From Verrucomicrobiia bacterium (GTDB lineage: Bacteria > Verrucomicrobiota > Verrucomicrobiia > Limisphaerales > UBA1100), in the NCBI GenBank assembly GCA_014239365.1, contig JAAZZB010000075.1:1-43122 (forward strand): a stretch of 43,122 nucleotides of DNA, given 5' to 3'. The notes beneath the pieces are model-generated. The model had not been told where the DNA came from and ran no database searches. It saw only the letters and a list, made by a program, of their open reading frames with translations. Below, in pieces: positions 32,697 to 40,878 of this stretch. The translations under genes were made by a program, and so were the position numbers. Every line of letters begins with the position of its first letter. Positions within the stretch are counted from its first letter, which is position 1.

Positions 32697-33332
32697 TTAA
32701 CGCTTTGCTTCTCGAAGAGCGTTTTCCAGACGATACATCACCGCCGTGGTTGCTTTGTCGGAGTGCCACACACTTTCGCAGTCGATCAATTTGTTTCCGC
32801 CACGATAATACTTCTCCACCTTCAATCCGCGCACAATACCGGTGTCATTTATTCGAATTGCTTCGATGTCTGTATTCTTAATGAAAACTGAATCCAATGG
32901 GTACCGTTTCAGAAACACAAACCGGTCGGGTTTTTGAATTACGGCGATGGGTCTGCTGTATTGCATAAATTCCAAAACGCCCAACATCAGCAAGAATGTC
33001 AATTTCAATGCGATGCGGATGGATCGACGGGTCAAATTCCCAATCGATGAATAAATGAAAAACAAAACGGAAATGAACAAGCTGCCAGCCAAAAATGAAA
33101 ATGAGGCTCCCCACCCACTTGCGACCAGAGAAAACATTGAATCTGCGGAATGATCTTTCAACGTGTACCAAGCGCTGAGTCGAAACAGCACCCAAAGTCC
33201 GATCGCAATCCGGGCAACCCGTCGCAATTCTTTCTTAAAATCGATCGGGTCCGATGAAGGGCTGCTCGAATCTGCCAGCGGCAATTCCGGTTGCGACAAA
33301 TTATGATCTGTTTTTTCGTCGTGACTCATCAT
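32697..33332 (-). CDS. Membrane protein of unknown function
   Basis: The product has 211 residues; two adjacent ATGs at 33332 and 33329 are equally good starts. An acidic, Ser/Pro-rich N-terminus (SHDEKTDHNLSQPELPLADS) is followed by three likely spans at about 42-58, 74-96 and 108-124. The C-terminal soluble part has a mixed alpha/beta look (DRFVFLKRYPLDSVFIKNTD). No motif or family is recognised. It lies alone between the desaturase and DJ-1 genes. Confidence 0.6.
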   Translation of the reverse strand: MMSHDEKTDHNLSQPELPLADSSSPSSDPIDFKKELRRVARIAIGLWVLFRLSAWYTLKDHSADSMFSLVASGWGASFSFLAGSLFISVLFFIYSSIGNLTRRSIRIALKLTFLLMLGVLEFMQYSRPIAVIQKPDRFVFLKRYPLDSVFIKNTDIEAIRINDTGIVRGLKVEKYYRGGNKLIDCESVWHSDKATTAVMYRLENALREAKR

Positions 33333-33447
33333 TCAATACAAACCGCCAAGGCCGAAAAACTAAATTGCACTTTCAAACAGGTCAAGGCTCTCATAAAAAT
33401 TCTGGATTGGCTTGGTTTTTTAAACCACTCGGGCTTTACTCGCGCGT

Positions 33448-34020
33448 ATGAGTGACGCCAAACCCAAAGTACTCATCATCATCGGCGATGCTGCCGAGAC
33501 GGTGGACACGATGTATCCGTACTTTCGCCTCATTGAGGGCGGCTACGAACCGGTGATTGCCGCACCGGAAAAGCGCACTTACCAGATGGTGATGCATCAA
33601 GTGAAACCCGGCTGGACGATCACCAAGGAATGGGAGGGCTACACGATGGATGCGGACATCGCGTTTGCGGACATCAAGCCGGAAGAGTACCTCGGCATCT
33701 TTTTCAGTGGCGGCCGCGCGCCGGAGTATATTCGCGAGGACGAGGATTTGCAGCAGATCACAAAATATTTCTTCGAGCAAAACGCCCCCATCGCCAGCGT
33801 GTGTCACGGCGTGGAAATTGTCGCCCGCGCGGATTGCGCGAAGGGACGCCGAATGGCCACCGTGCCCAAGGCAAAATTTGACCTCGAAATCTGCGGCGGC
33901 ACGTTTGTCGATGAGCCGTGCGTCATCGACGGCAACCTCATCAGCGGCCGCACCTTCTGGGACCACGGCCACTACATCGGCCCGTGGATGAAACTGCTTG
34001 ATGAAGCGCGGGACGCGTAA
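33448..34020 (+). CDS. DJ-1/PfpI family protein
   Basis: The product has 190 residues, the usual single-domain size. The nucleophile elbow is IASVCHGVEI with C119 and H120; E17 (DAAETVD) sits at the place of the acidic residue that tunes the Cys. GIFFSGGRAPEYIREDED is the typical loop before the nucleophile. The family contains proteases, chaperones and glyoxalase-like enzymes; this one has none of the features that would tell them apart. No signal peptide. A 114-base gap upstream holds an AT-rich stretch with GGTTTTTTAAACC at about 33414-33426 that may be a promoter or short palindrome. Confidence 0.88.
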   Translation: MSDAKPKVLIIIGDAAETVDTMYPYFRLIEGGYEPVIAAPEKRTYQMVMHQVKPGWTITKEWEGYTMDADIAFADIKPEEYLGIFFSGGRAPEYIREDEDLQQITKYFFEQNAPIASVCHGVEIVARADCAKGRRMATVPKAKFDLEICGGTFVDEPCVIDGNLISGRTFWDHGHYIGPWMKLLDEARDA

Positions 34021-34027
34021 TTGTTTT

Positions 34028-34078
34028 GGTAGGGACGCGCTGTGCGCGTCCTTGGACACGCAGCAGCGTATCCCTACC
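34028..34078. repeat. Palindromic repeat related in layout to copies A and B
   Basis: Ends are GGTAGGGA (34028-34035) and TCCCTACC (34071-34078). Inside is a clean stem GGACGCGC-TGT-GCGCGTCC and a second loose one. Same style and the same GGTAGGG end as the elements at 14580 and 16568, but with a different interior. It fills half of the gap between the DJ-1 and RapA genes. Confidence 0.65.
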
Positions 34079-34140
34079 GTGCCATCCTTTTTCCATCGCT
34101 TGTCTCCTCGGTTTGCGGCAGAGTCCGCGCGCTTTTAGGG

Positions 34141-36945
34141 ATGAGAATTTTTTTTGAAGGACAACGTTGGATTAGTGAACCCGAACCGGAGTTGGGGCTT
34201 GGCACGGTGATGCAGGCGGGCGAGGGCCGCGTGCAAGTGGTGTTTCCCGCCACGGGTGAGGTGCGGGTTTATACGGTGGAAAATGCGCCGCTGCGTCGGG
34301 TGAGTTTTCGGGCGGGGGAAAGCATTGAAGATCACGAGGGCAATGAGCGGGTGGTTGAGGGGATTCACGAGGCGGACGGTGTGCTCACCTATTTTGGCGA
34401 GGGCTGGGAAATGGCGGAGGTGCAGCTGAACGATCTCATTAGCGTGCACGGGCCGATGGAGCGGTTGCGCGGCGGGCACACGGATGAGGCGAGCGTGTTC
34501 GCCCTGCGACGGCGCGCGTTGGAGATGATGCATCGCTTTCGGAAAGCACCGGAGCGCGGGTTTCTTGGCGGGCGCATTGATTTAATCCCGCATCAACTTT
34601 ACATCGCGCAAGAAGTGGGCGAGCGCCTTGCGCCGCGCGTGTTGCTTTCCGATGAGGTTGGGCTGGGCAAGACGATTGAGGCGGGCTTGATTTTGCATCG
34701 GCAGCTCGTCACCGGCCGCGCATCGCGCGTTCTCATTTTGGTGCCCGAATCGCTGGTGCATCAGTGGTTTGTGGAGATGCTGCGCAAGTTCAATGTGTGG
34801 GTTCACATTTTTGATGAGGAGCGCTGCGCGTCCATCGCGAAAGCGCAGCCGGAGGCCAATCCGTTTCTCGATGATCAAGTGATTCTTTGCAGCATCGATT
34901 TTCTGGCGGCCAATCCCGAGCGCGCGGAACAGGCGAAAGAGGCGGGCTGGGATTTGTTGGTGGTCGACGAAGCGCATCACCTCGAGTGGAACGAGAAAAA
35001 TGCGAGCGACGAATATCAACTCGTCGAAGCCATCGGCCAACAAGCCGAGGGGTTGCTGCTGCTCACCGCCACGCCGGAACAGCTCGGGCAGGAAAGTCAT
35101 TTCGCGCGGCTGCGTTTGTTGGATCCCGATCGGTACACGGATTTCGCCGCGTACCAAGCCGAGGCGGAACACTTCACCGACATCGCCCCCATCGCCGATG
35201 CACTGCACGCGGGCGAGCCGTTGACGGATGCCCAAAAGCAATCGGTCGATGCGATGCCGGATTTGGATTCAACGATGAATGCCGATGCTTTGTTAACCGC
35301 GCTGCTGGATCGGCACGGGCCGGGCCGCGTGATTTTCCGCAACGCACGCGCAGCGATGACTGGCTTTCCCGGACGCGAGGCGCATCTCGCGCCGTTGGTG
35401 CCCGACCGCGATGCGGCGGATTGGATGGAGCACGCCGCGCGCGAATTCGCCAGCGACACAGGCGAAGGTGACGCGGGCGAACGCATTGAAAAATATAATC
35501 TCAACTACGATCCGCGCATCGCGTGGCTCGGGCGGTTGCTTCACGAATTGGGCGAAGACAAAGTGTTGCTCATTTGCCGCACTCGCGAAAAAGCGCTCGC
35601 CATCGAGAAGGCCGTGAGCCGTCAAGTGCCGGTGAAAACTGCGGTGTTTCACGAGGGCCTCAACTTAGTGCAGCGCGATCGCAACGCGGCATGGTTCGCC
35701 GAAGAGGATGGCGCGCGGTTGCTGATTTGCTCGGAGATCGGCAGCGAAGGGCGCAACTTTCAGTTCGTGCATCACCTCGTGCTGTTTGATTTGCCGCTGA
35801 ATCCGGAGCTGCTCGAGCAACGCATCGGTCGGCTCGATCGCATCGGCCAAACGCAAACCATCCACATCCACACGCCGTACCTCGAGGGCAGTCCGCAGGA
35901 AGTGCTGGCGCGTTGGTATCACGAGGGGCTCGAGGCGTTTGAAAAAAATCTGCACGGCGCGAATCAATTGCTGCAACAATTTAGTGACAACGTGCTGGCG
36001 TTGGCGGCGGATTCTTCAAAAACAAAATCCAAAAAACTTGAAAAACTCATCACCGAAACCGCCGCCGAACATCGCGCGCTCGCCGAACAACTCGAGCGCG
36101 GTCGCGATCGGTTGTTGGAATTAAATTCTCATCGGCCGGAATCCGCCAACGCACTCGTCGAGGCCATCCGCGCAACCGACACCGACGAAACGCTCGAAGG
36201 GTTTATGATGCGCATCTTCGATCACTTCGGCGTGCACGTGGAAGATCTCGGCAACCGCACGTACTTGCTCGACGGCCGCGGCGTCACGACCGACAGCTTT
36301 CCCGAGCTGCCCAAGGAAGGCCTCGTGGGCACGTTCGCCCGCAGCCACGCGCTTGGGCGCGAGGATGTGAGTTTGCTTTCCAGCGATCATCCGATGGTTT
36401 CCGGCGCGGTGGATTTGCTGCTCAGCAGCGAACAGGGCAACTGCAGCTTCGGCGTGTGGATCGATGAAGAGGACAAAACGCTCCTGCTCGAAACCATCTT
36501 CGTGCTTGAAGCACTCGCGCCTGCGCGCTTGCACGCCGATCGTTTTCTGCCGCCCACACCCGTGCGGATTTTGGTGAACCACAAAAACGAATCGCTCGAT
36601 CTTGAATTACCCGTGCTGGCAAAAGGCTCGCCGTACAAGCTATTGGACAACCCCACCCTCGGCCGCAAAACCATCCCCGCAATGCTCGATGCCGCCGAAA
36701 AATTCGCCGAAGCCGAAGCCCAAACAATCGCCGCCAAAGCCACCGCCACGATGACGCAGCAATTGCAATCCGAGATCGACCGCCTCACCCACCTCCGCAC
36801 CGTAAACGACCACGTCCGCCCCGAGGAAATCGCCCTCGCCAAAAATCAACTCGCCGAACTCACTGCCACCCACGCCAATGCCCGCGTCCGCCTCGACGCG
36901 GTCCGCCTCATTTGGAAAGGCGACCCCAAAGCCATTCGCGGTTAA
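34141..36945 (+). CDS. rapA: RNA-polymerase-associated ATPase RapA
   Basis: The product has 934 residues from the ATG at 34141; E. coli RapA has 968. The N-terminal Tudor-like part (GQRWISEPEPELGLGTVMQA, then VQVVFPATGEVRVY) is followed by the SNF2 helicase core: DEVGLGKTIEAGL (171-183), DLLVVDEAHHLEW with DEAHH at 276-280, LLLTATPEQLGQESHF, and QRIGRLDRIGQTQTIHIH from 560. Spacer and C-terminal RNA-polymerase-binding domains follow. RapA recycles stalled RNA polymerase after transcription. Motif wording is very close to gammaproteobacterial RapA, stronger than is usual for a SNF2 relative. No neighbour is functionally linked. Confidence 0.9.
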   Translation: MRIFFEGQRWISEPEPELGLGTVMQAGEGRVQVVFPATGEVRVYTVENAPLRRVSFRAGESIEDHEGNERVVEGIHEADGVLTYFGEGWEMAEVQLNDLISVHGPMERLRGGHTDEASVFALRRRALEMMHRFRKAPERGFLGGRIDLIPHQLYIAQEVGERLAPRVLLSDEVGLGKTIEAGLILHRQLVTGRASRVLILVPESLVHQWFVEMLRKFNVWVHIFDEERCASIAKAQPEANPFLDDQVILCSIDFLAANPERAEQAKEAGWDLLVVDEAHHLEWNEKNASDEYQLVEAIGQQAEGLLLLTATPEQLGQESHFARLRLLDPDRYTDFAAYQAEAEHFTDIAPIADALHAGEPLTDAQKQSVDAMPDLDSTMNADALLTALLDRHGPGRVIFRNARAAMTGFPGREAHLAPLVPDRDAADWMEHAAREFASDTGEGDAGERIEKYNLNYDPRIAWLGRLLHELGEDKVLLICRTREKALAIEKAVSRQVPVKTAVFHEGLNLVQRDRNAAWFAEEDGARLLICSEIGSEGRNFQFVHHLVLFDLPLNPELLEQRIGRLDRIGQTQTIHIHTPYLEGSPQEVLARWYHEGLEAFEKNLHGANQLLQQFSDNVLALAADSSKTKSKKLEKLITETAAEHRALAEQLERGRDRLLELNSHRPESANALVEAIRATDTDETLEGFMMRIFDHFGVHVEDLGNRTYLLDGRGVTTDSFPELPKEGLVGTFARSHALGREDVSLLSSDHPMVSGAVDLLLSSEQGNCSFGVWIDEEDKTLLLETIFVLEALAPARLHADRFLPPTPVRILVNHKNESLDLELPVLAKGSPYKLLDNPTLGRKTIPAMLDAAEKFAEAEAQTIAAKATATMTQQLQSEIDRLTHLRTVNDHVRPEEIALAKNQLAELTATHANARVRLDAVRLIWKGDPKAIRG

Positions 36946-36997
36946 ACCGCCAAGAAAACTTTCTTAATTACCTTGGCGTCTTGGCGTCTTGGCGGTT
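36945..36997. repeat. Inverted and tandem repeat CTTGGCGTC
   Basis: AACCGCCAAG (36945-36954) and CTTGGCGGTT (36988-36997) are perfect 10-bp inverted ends; between them CTTGGCGT is repeated in tandem. The left end starts on the last base of the RapA stop codon and the right end stops 3 bases before an in-frame ATG at 37000. The wording matches an intergenic repeat often seen in environmental bacteria (recalled). Confidence 0.7.
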
Positions 36998-37011
36998 CAA
37001 TGCCCTTAACA

Positions 37012-37467
37012 ATGTTACTCCACCAAAAACTCATCCATCCGGACATCAACGCCGTCATCGGCGCGGCCGGGCACAGCTCCAAAATCCTCATCGCCGACGG
37101 CAACTACCCCGCCTCATCCGCCAGCGGCCCGCGCGCGGAATTGGTTTCGCTCAACCTAATGCCCGGCGTAGTCACCTGCGCCCAAGTGCTCGAGGCCCTC
37201 CTCAGCGCCGTCCCCATCGAAACAATCAACACGATGGGCATTCCCGCCGACGATCCCTATGCCGACCACGGCCCACCCGAAGCTTGGGGCGAATACGAAC
37301 AATTACTCGCCGCCGCTAAACTCGATCTAAAACTCGACCCCATCCCCCGCTGGGATTTTTATGAAGCCGTCCGTTCGGAAGATCACATCCTCACCATCCA
37401 AACCGCCGACCAAGCACTTTGGGCGAATGTGCTGCTCACCGTCGGCGTCCGAACTCCAGACCAATAA
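37012..37467 (+). CDS. RbsD/FucU-type sugar mutarotase
   Basis: The product has 151 residues from the ATG at 37012, which lines up with the usual family start (MLLHQKLIHPDINAVIGAAG); ATG 37000 and a start at 36973 are in frame but run into the intergenic repeat. The family blocks AAGHSSKILIADGNYPASSA and NVLLTVGV are present. RbsD and FucU interconvert ring forms of ribose or fucose; IPRWDFYEAV is closer to FucU. The FucU TGE block near the end is QTADQALW here, so the exact sugar is uncertain. It is followed after one base by the sulfatase gene, suggesting a role in using a sulfated fucose-type sugar. Confidence 0.8.
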   Translation: MLLHQKLIHPDINAVIGAAGHSSKILIADGNYPASSASGPRAELVSLNLMPGVVTCAQVLEALLSAVPIETINTMGIPADDPYADHGPPEAWGEYEQLLAAAKLDLKLDPIPRWDFYEAVRSEDHILTIQTADQALWANVLLTVGVRTPDQ

Positions 37468-37468
37468 A

Positions 37469-38968
37469 ATGAAAAAGACCCTCTTCTTCCTGTGCGTGAT
37501 GTTAGCCGTTTCGCTGTCCGCGGCGCAGCCCAACATTCTGCTTATCACGGTGGACGATATGAGCTGTGATTCGGTGGGCGTGTTTGGCTGCAAACTGCCC
37601 GGCACTACGCCGAATATGGACCGGCTTGCCGCGCAGTCGTTGCGCTTCGCGCACGCACACGTCACCGTCGGCAACTGTATGCCCTGCCGCAATGTGCTGC
37701 TCTCCGGCCTTTACTCGCACAACAACAAAGTTGAAGGGTTTTATCAGGTCAAAAACCCCGGCTGGCCGCACCTCGTCGACCTCATGAAAACTGCCGGTTA
37801 TTTCACTGGCATCCGCGGCAAGGTCAGTCACTCCGCGCCGTTCCAGCCTTACGCGTGGGACGCCAATCTCGACACGCTGCCCGATGGCACGCGAGCTCAC
37901 AAAAAAGACGCCGCGTCTTTTGGTACGTCCACCACCGACGGCATCGCGCGCGCCAAGGCGGCGAAGAAACCGTTTTGTTTGGTGGTGAACATCTCCGACC
38001 CGCACAAGCCGTTTTGGAATGGCCTCAAGGATCCGCACGTACCCTCGCGCACTTTCAAGCCACGCGAGGTGCCGGTGCCGGGATTTCTGTTTGATGATCC
38101 CCAAGTGCGCGCGGAGCTGGCGCTGTATTATTCCAGCGTGCGCCGTGCGGATGATTGCGTGGGAAAAATTCTCAAGGCACTCGCCGCCAGCGGTGAAGCG
38201 AAAAACACGGTAGTGATTTTTATGTCCGACCACGGCATGCCCCTGCCCTTTGCCAAAACACAGCTTTACCATCACAGCACCCACACGCCGTTAATGATCC
38301 GTTGGCCGGGCGTCACCAAAGCCGGCGCGGTTGATAAAGCGCATATGGTTTCCGCTGTGGATTTTCTGCCCACCGTGCTGGACATCGTCGGCGCGAAGCA
38401 TCCCAAACGCCTCGATGGCCGCTCATTCCTGCCCCTGCTCCACGGCAAAAAACAAGCCGACCGCGAGCACATCATTAAGGAATATAACGAAAACGCCGGT
38501 GCTTCGCGCGACCCTATGCGCGCCATCCAAACGAAGCGTTATCTTTATTTGTTCAACCCGTGGTCCAACGGCAAGCGCGTCTTTGCCACCGCCACCACCG
38601 GCACGGCCACCTACCGCCGCCTCGTCGCGCTGGCGTCCTCCGATAAAAAACTCGCCGCCCGTTTGCATCTCTACAAACACCGCGTGCCCGAGGAACTCTA
38701 CGACGTCGCCAACGACCCCGATTGTCTCGTAAACCTCATCGCCCACCCCAAACACCAAGCCGCTCTTCCCGCCTTACACGCCGAGCTCGAGGCATGGATG
38801 AAACGCACCGCCGACCCCATGCTCGAAGTCTTCCAAAAACGAGCCGACGCAAAATTCCGCGAAGCGTACGTGCAGAAAGCGGAAAAAGAAGCCCTCGAGC
38901 GGCGCAAAAACCGCCGCAAAAATCAAAATAAAAACCGTCCGCCGCGCAATCCTCGCAAAGAAAAATGA
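37469..38968 (+). CDS. Exported S1-family sulfatase, CMPCR variant
   Basis: The product has 499 residues from the ATG at 37469; an open frame back to 37361 overlaps the mutarotase. The signal peptide is MKKTLFFLCVMLAVSLSAAQ. Metal ligands D29 and D30 lie in LLITVDDMSCD. The formylglycine site is CMPCR at 70-74 (GNCMPCRNVLLSG), fitting C-x-P-x-R with Cys at the fourth place. GIRGKVSHSAPF, VNISDPHKPFWN and IFMSDHGMPLPFAKTQLYHH are the remaining blocks. The C-terminus has a basic, Arg/Lys/Asn-rich tail of about 30 residues (ERRKNRRKNQNKN), unusual for an exported enzyme. It overlaps the propeller gene (ATGA at 38965-38968). Confidence 0.92.
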   Translation: MKKTLFFLCVMLAVSLSAAQPNILLITVDDMSCDSVGVFGCKLPGTTPNMDRLAAQSLRFAHAHVTVGNCMPCRNVLLSGLYSHNNKVEGFYQVKNPGWPHLVDLMKTAGYFTGIRGKVSHSAPFQPYAWDANLDTLPDGTRAHKKDAASFGTSTTDGIARAKAAKKPFCLVVNISDPHKPFWNGLKDPHVPSRTFKPREVPVPGFLFDDPQVRAELALYYSSVRRADDCVGKILKALAASGEAKNTVVIFMSDHGMPLPFAKTQLYHHSTHTPLMIRWPGVTKAGAVDKAHMVSAVDFLPTVLDIVGAKHPKRLDGRSFLPLLHGKKQADREHIIKEYNENAGASRDPMRAIQTKRYLYLFNPWSNGKRVFATATTGTATYRRLVALASSDKKLAARLHLYKHRVPEELYDVANDPDCLVNLIAHPKHQAALPALHAELEAWMKRTADPMLEVFQKRADAKFREAYVQKAEKEALERRKNRRKNQNKNRPPRNPRKEK

Positions 38969-40866
38969 TCATGAAAAAATTCATCCTCCCCGCGCTGCTG
39001 ACCGCCACCTTGTTTTCCGCCGACGAGACGCCTAAACCTTTCAATACCCAAAATCTCACCACGCAATTGCTCAAACCCGCAGCGGCCTTGGCGGCGATAT
39101 CGGTGCCGAAGGGGTTTCGGGTACAGCTCGCCGCATCGGAGCCGATGGTGCGGCAGCCGATTGATATGGCGTGGGACGCGCGCGGGCGATTGTGGATTGC
39201 CGAGTGTTATACCTACGCCGAGCGCGAAACGAATTTCGATAAAGAGCTCAAGGATCGCATCATCATTTTGGAGGACACGAACCACGATGGTGTGTTCGAC
39301 AAGCGGAAAATTTTCTGGGACGGCGCGCGCCAGTTGACCAGTATTGAGATTGGCTTCGGCGGTGTGTGGGCGGCGTGCGCTCCGGAGATTCTTTTTTTGG
39401 CTGACAAAAACGGCGACGATCAACCCGATGGGAAACCGATGCCGGTGCTCGATGGATTCGCGAATGACAAAGTGCGGCACAACATCGTCAACGGCCTGCG
39501 CTGGGGGCCCGACGGCTGGTTGTACGGGCGGCACGGCATCTTGGATACTTCTCAAGTCGGCGTGCCCGGCACACCTGCGGATCAACGCACGCCTCTCAAC
39601 TGCGGCATTTGGCGCTATCATCCGACGCGCAAAAAATTCGAAGTCGTTTGCCACGGCACCACGAATTCCTGGGGGCACGACTGGGACGAGCACGGCCAAC
39701 TCTTTTTCATCAACACCGTCATCGGCCACCTTTGGCACGTCATCCCCGGCGCGCGTTACGAGCGGATGTACGGCGAGCATTTCGACACGCATCTTTACGA
39801 ACTCATCCCCCAAACCGCCGACCATTTTCACTGGGATCAAGGCAAGGAGAAATGGAGTGACCTGAAAAAAACCGGCATGACCTCCATCACCGATGCCGCC
39901 GGCGGCGGCCACGCGCATTGCGGGATGATGATTTACCTCGGCGACAATTGGCCCGCGAGTTATCGCAACAACGTGTTTACGCTCAACCTCCACGGCCGGC
40001 GCATCAACCGCGACACGCTCCACCGCCGCGGCGCCGGCTACACAGCCACGCACGCGGCGGATCATTTGAAATCGAAGGACCCGTGGTTCCGCGGCATCGA
40101 GCTGAGCGCCGGCCCGGATGGCGGCGTGTTTGTGATCGACTGGTCCGACATCGGCGAGTGCCACGACAACGACGGCATCCACCGCGCCAGCGGCCGCATT
40201 TACAAAATCACCCACGGTCTGCCGCAGCCTTACCGGTTAAGCATCGACAAGTTTAATAGCCTTGAGCTGGCCCAACAGCAAAGCAGCCCCAACGAATGGC
40301 TCGTACGCCAGTCGCGACAGCTATTGCAGGCCCGCGCCGCAAGTGGAATGAAAGACATCGCCAAGGCGCGCGAATTCCTGCGCACCACCTACAAGCTTAC
40401 CTCCTCCACCCCAACCGCCCTGCGCGCGATGTGGGCGCTGCACGTTACCGGCGGTTTGGAAGATAAATGGCTGCTCGAGCAAACCCACGACGAGCGCGAA
40501 CACATCCGCGTTTGGGCCATCAAGCTGCTCAATGACGGCGGCACGCCCTCGCCGGCCGCGTTAAAACGATTTGTGAAAATGGCGAAGGCCGATCCCGCCG
40601 GCCTCGTGCAACTGGAGCTCGCCTCCACCCTCCAGCGCCTTCCACACAAAGATCGCTGGCCCCTTGCCACTGCCCTCGTGTCACAAAACAAATTCACCAA
40701 AGACCCCGTGCTGCCGCTGATGATCTGGTACGGCATCAATCCCGCCGTTCCAGAAAACCGGTCTGAAGCCTTGAAGCTCATCTCCAAATGTAAATTCCCA
40801 AAAATCCGCCAGTTTATCGCCCGCCGGCTGGCGGGAGAAACCGGCAAACCGGAACCCAAAAAATAA
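38965..40866 (+). CDS. PVC-type propeller dehydrogenase without haem domain
   Basis: The product has 633 residues. The start at 38965 overlaps the sulfatase stop as ATGA; ATG 38971 is an alternative. A signal peptide (MKKFILPALLTATLFSADET) is followed by a six-bladed propeller of the Piru_Ver N-terminal/PQQ-sugar-dehydrogenase type: GFRVQLAASEPMVRQPIDMA, RIIILEDTNHDGVFDKRKIF and PDGWLYGRHGIL, with GIHRASGRIYKI at its end. Residues about 430-630 are helical (HEAT-like). Many members carry a C-terminal CxxCH haem domain; none is present here. The next gene does carry CxxCH, so electrons could pass to it. A membrane-surface or periplasmic role in sugar oxidation is likely. Confidence 0.85.
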   Translation: MIMKKFILPALLTATLFSADETPKPFNTQNLTTQLLKPAAALAAISVPKGFRVQLAASEPMVRQPIDMAWDARGRLWIAECYTYAERETNFDKELKDRIIILEDTNHDGVFDKRKIFWDGARQLTSIEIGFGGVWAACAPEILFLADKNGDDQPDGKPMPVLDGFANDKVRHNIVNGLRWGPDGWLYGRHGILDTSQVGVPGTPADQRTPLNCGIWRYHPTRKKFEVVCHGTTNSWGHDWDEHGQLFFINTVIGHLWHVIPGARYERMYGEHFDTHLYELIPQTADHFHWDQGKEKWSDLKKTGMTSITDAAGGGHAHCGMMIYLGDNWPASYRNNVFTLNLHGRRINRDTLHRRGAGYTATHAADHLKSKDPWFRGIELSAGPDGGVFVIDWSDIGECHDNDGIHRASGRIYKITHGLPQPYRLSIDKFNSLELAQQQSSPNEWLVRQSRQLLQARAASGMKDIAKAREFLRTTYKLTSSTPTALRAMWALHVTGGLEDKWLLEQTHDEREHIRVWAIKLLNDGGTPSPAALKRFVKMAKADPAGLVQLELASTLQRLPHKDRWPLATALVSQNKFTKDPVLPLMIWYGINPAVPENRSEALKLISKCKFPKIRQFIARRLAGETGKPEPKK

Positions 40867-40878
40867 GCCGCACCGCTG

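Noticed and set aside
28485-36945. SF2 helicase and RapA as parts of one defence island
   Set aside because: They are separated by desaturase, membrane-protein and DJ-1 genes, RapA has a known housekeeping role, and no nuclease or methylase is present.
38923-40215. 430-residue minus-strand frame
   Set aside because: Antisense to the propeller dehydrogenase gene; composition is that of a shadow frame.
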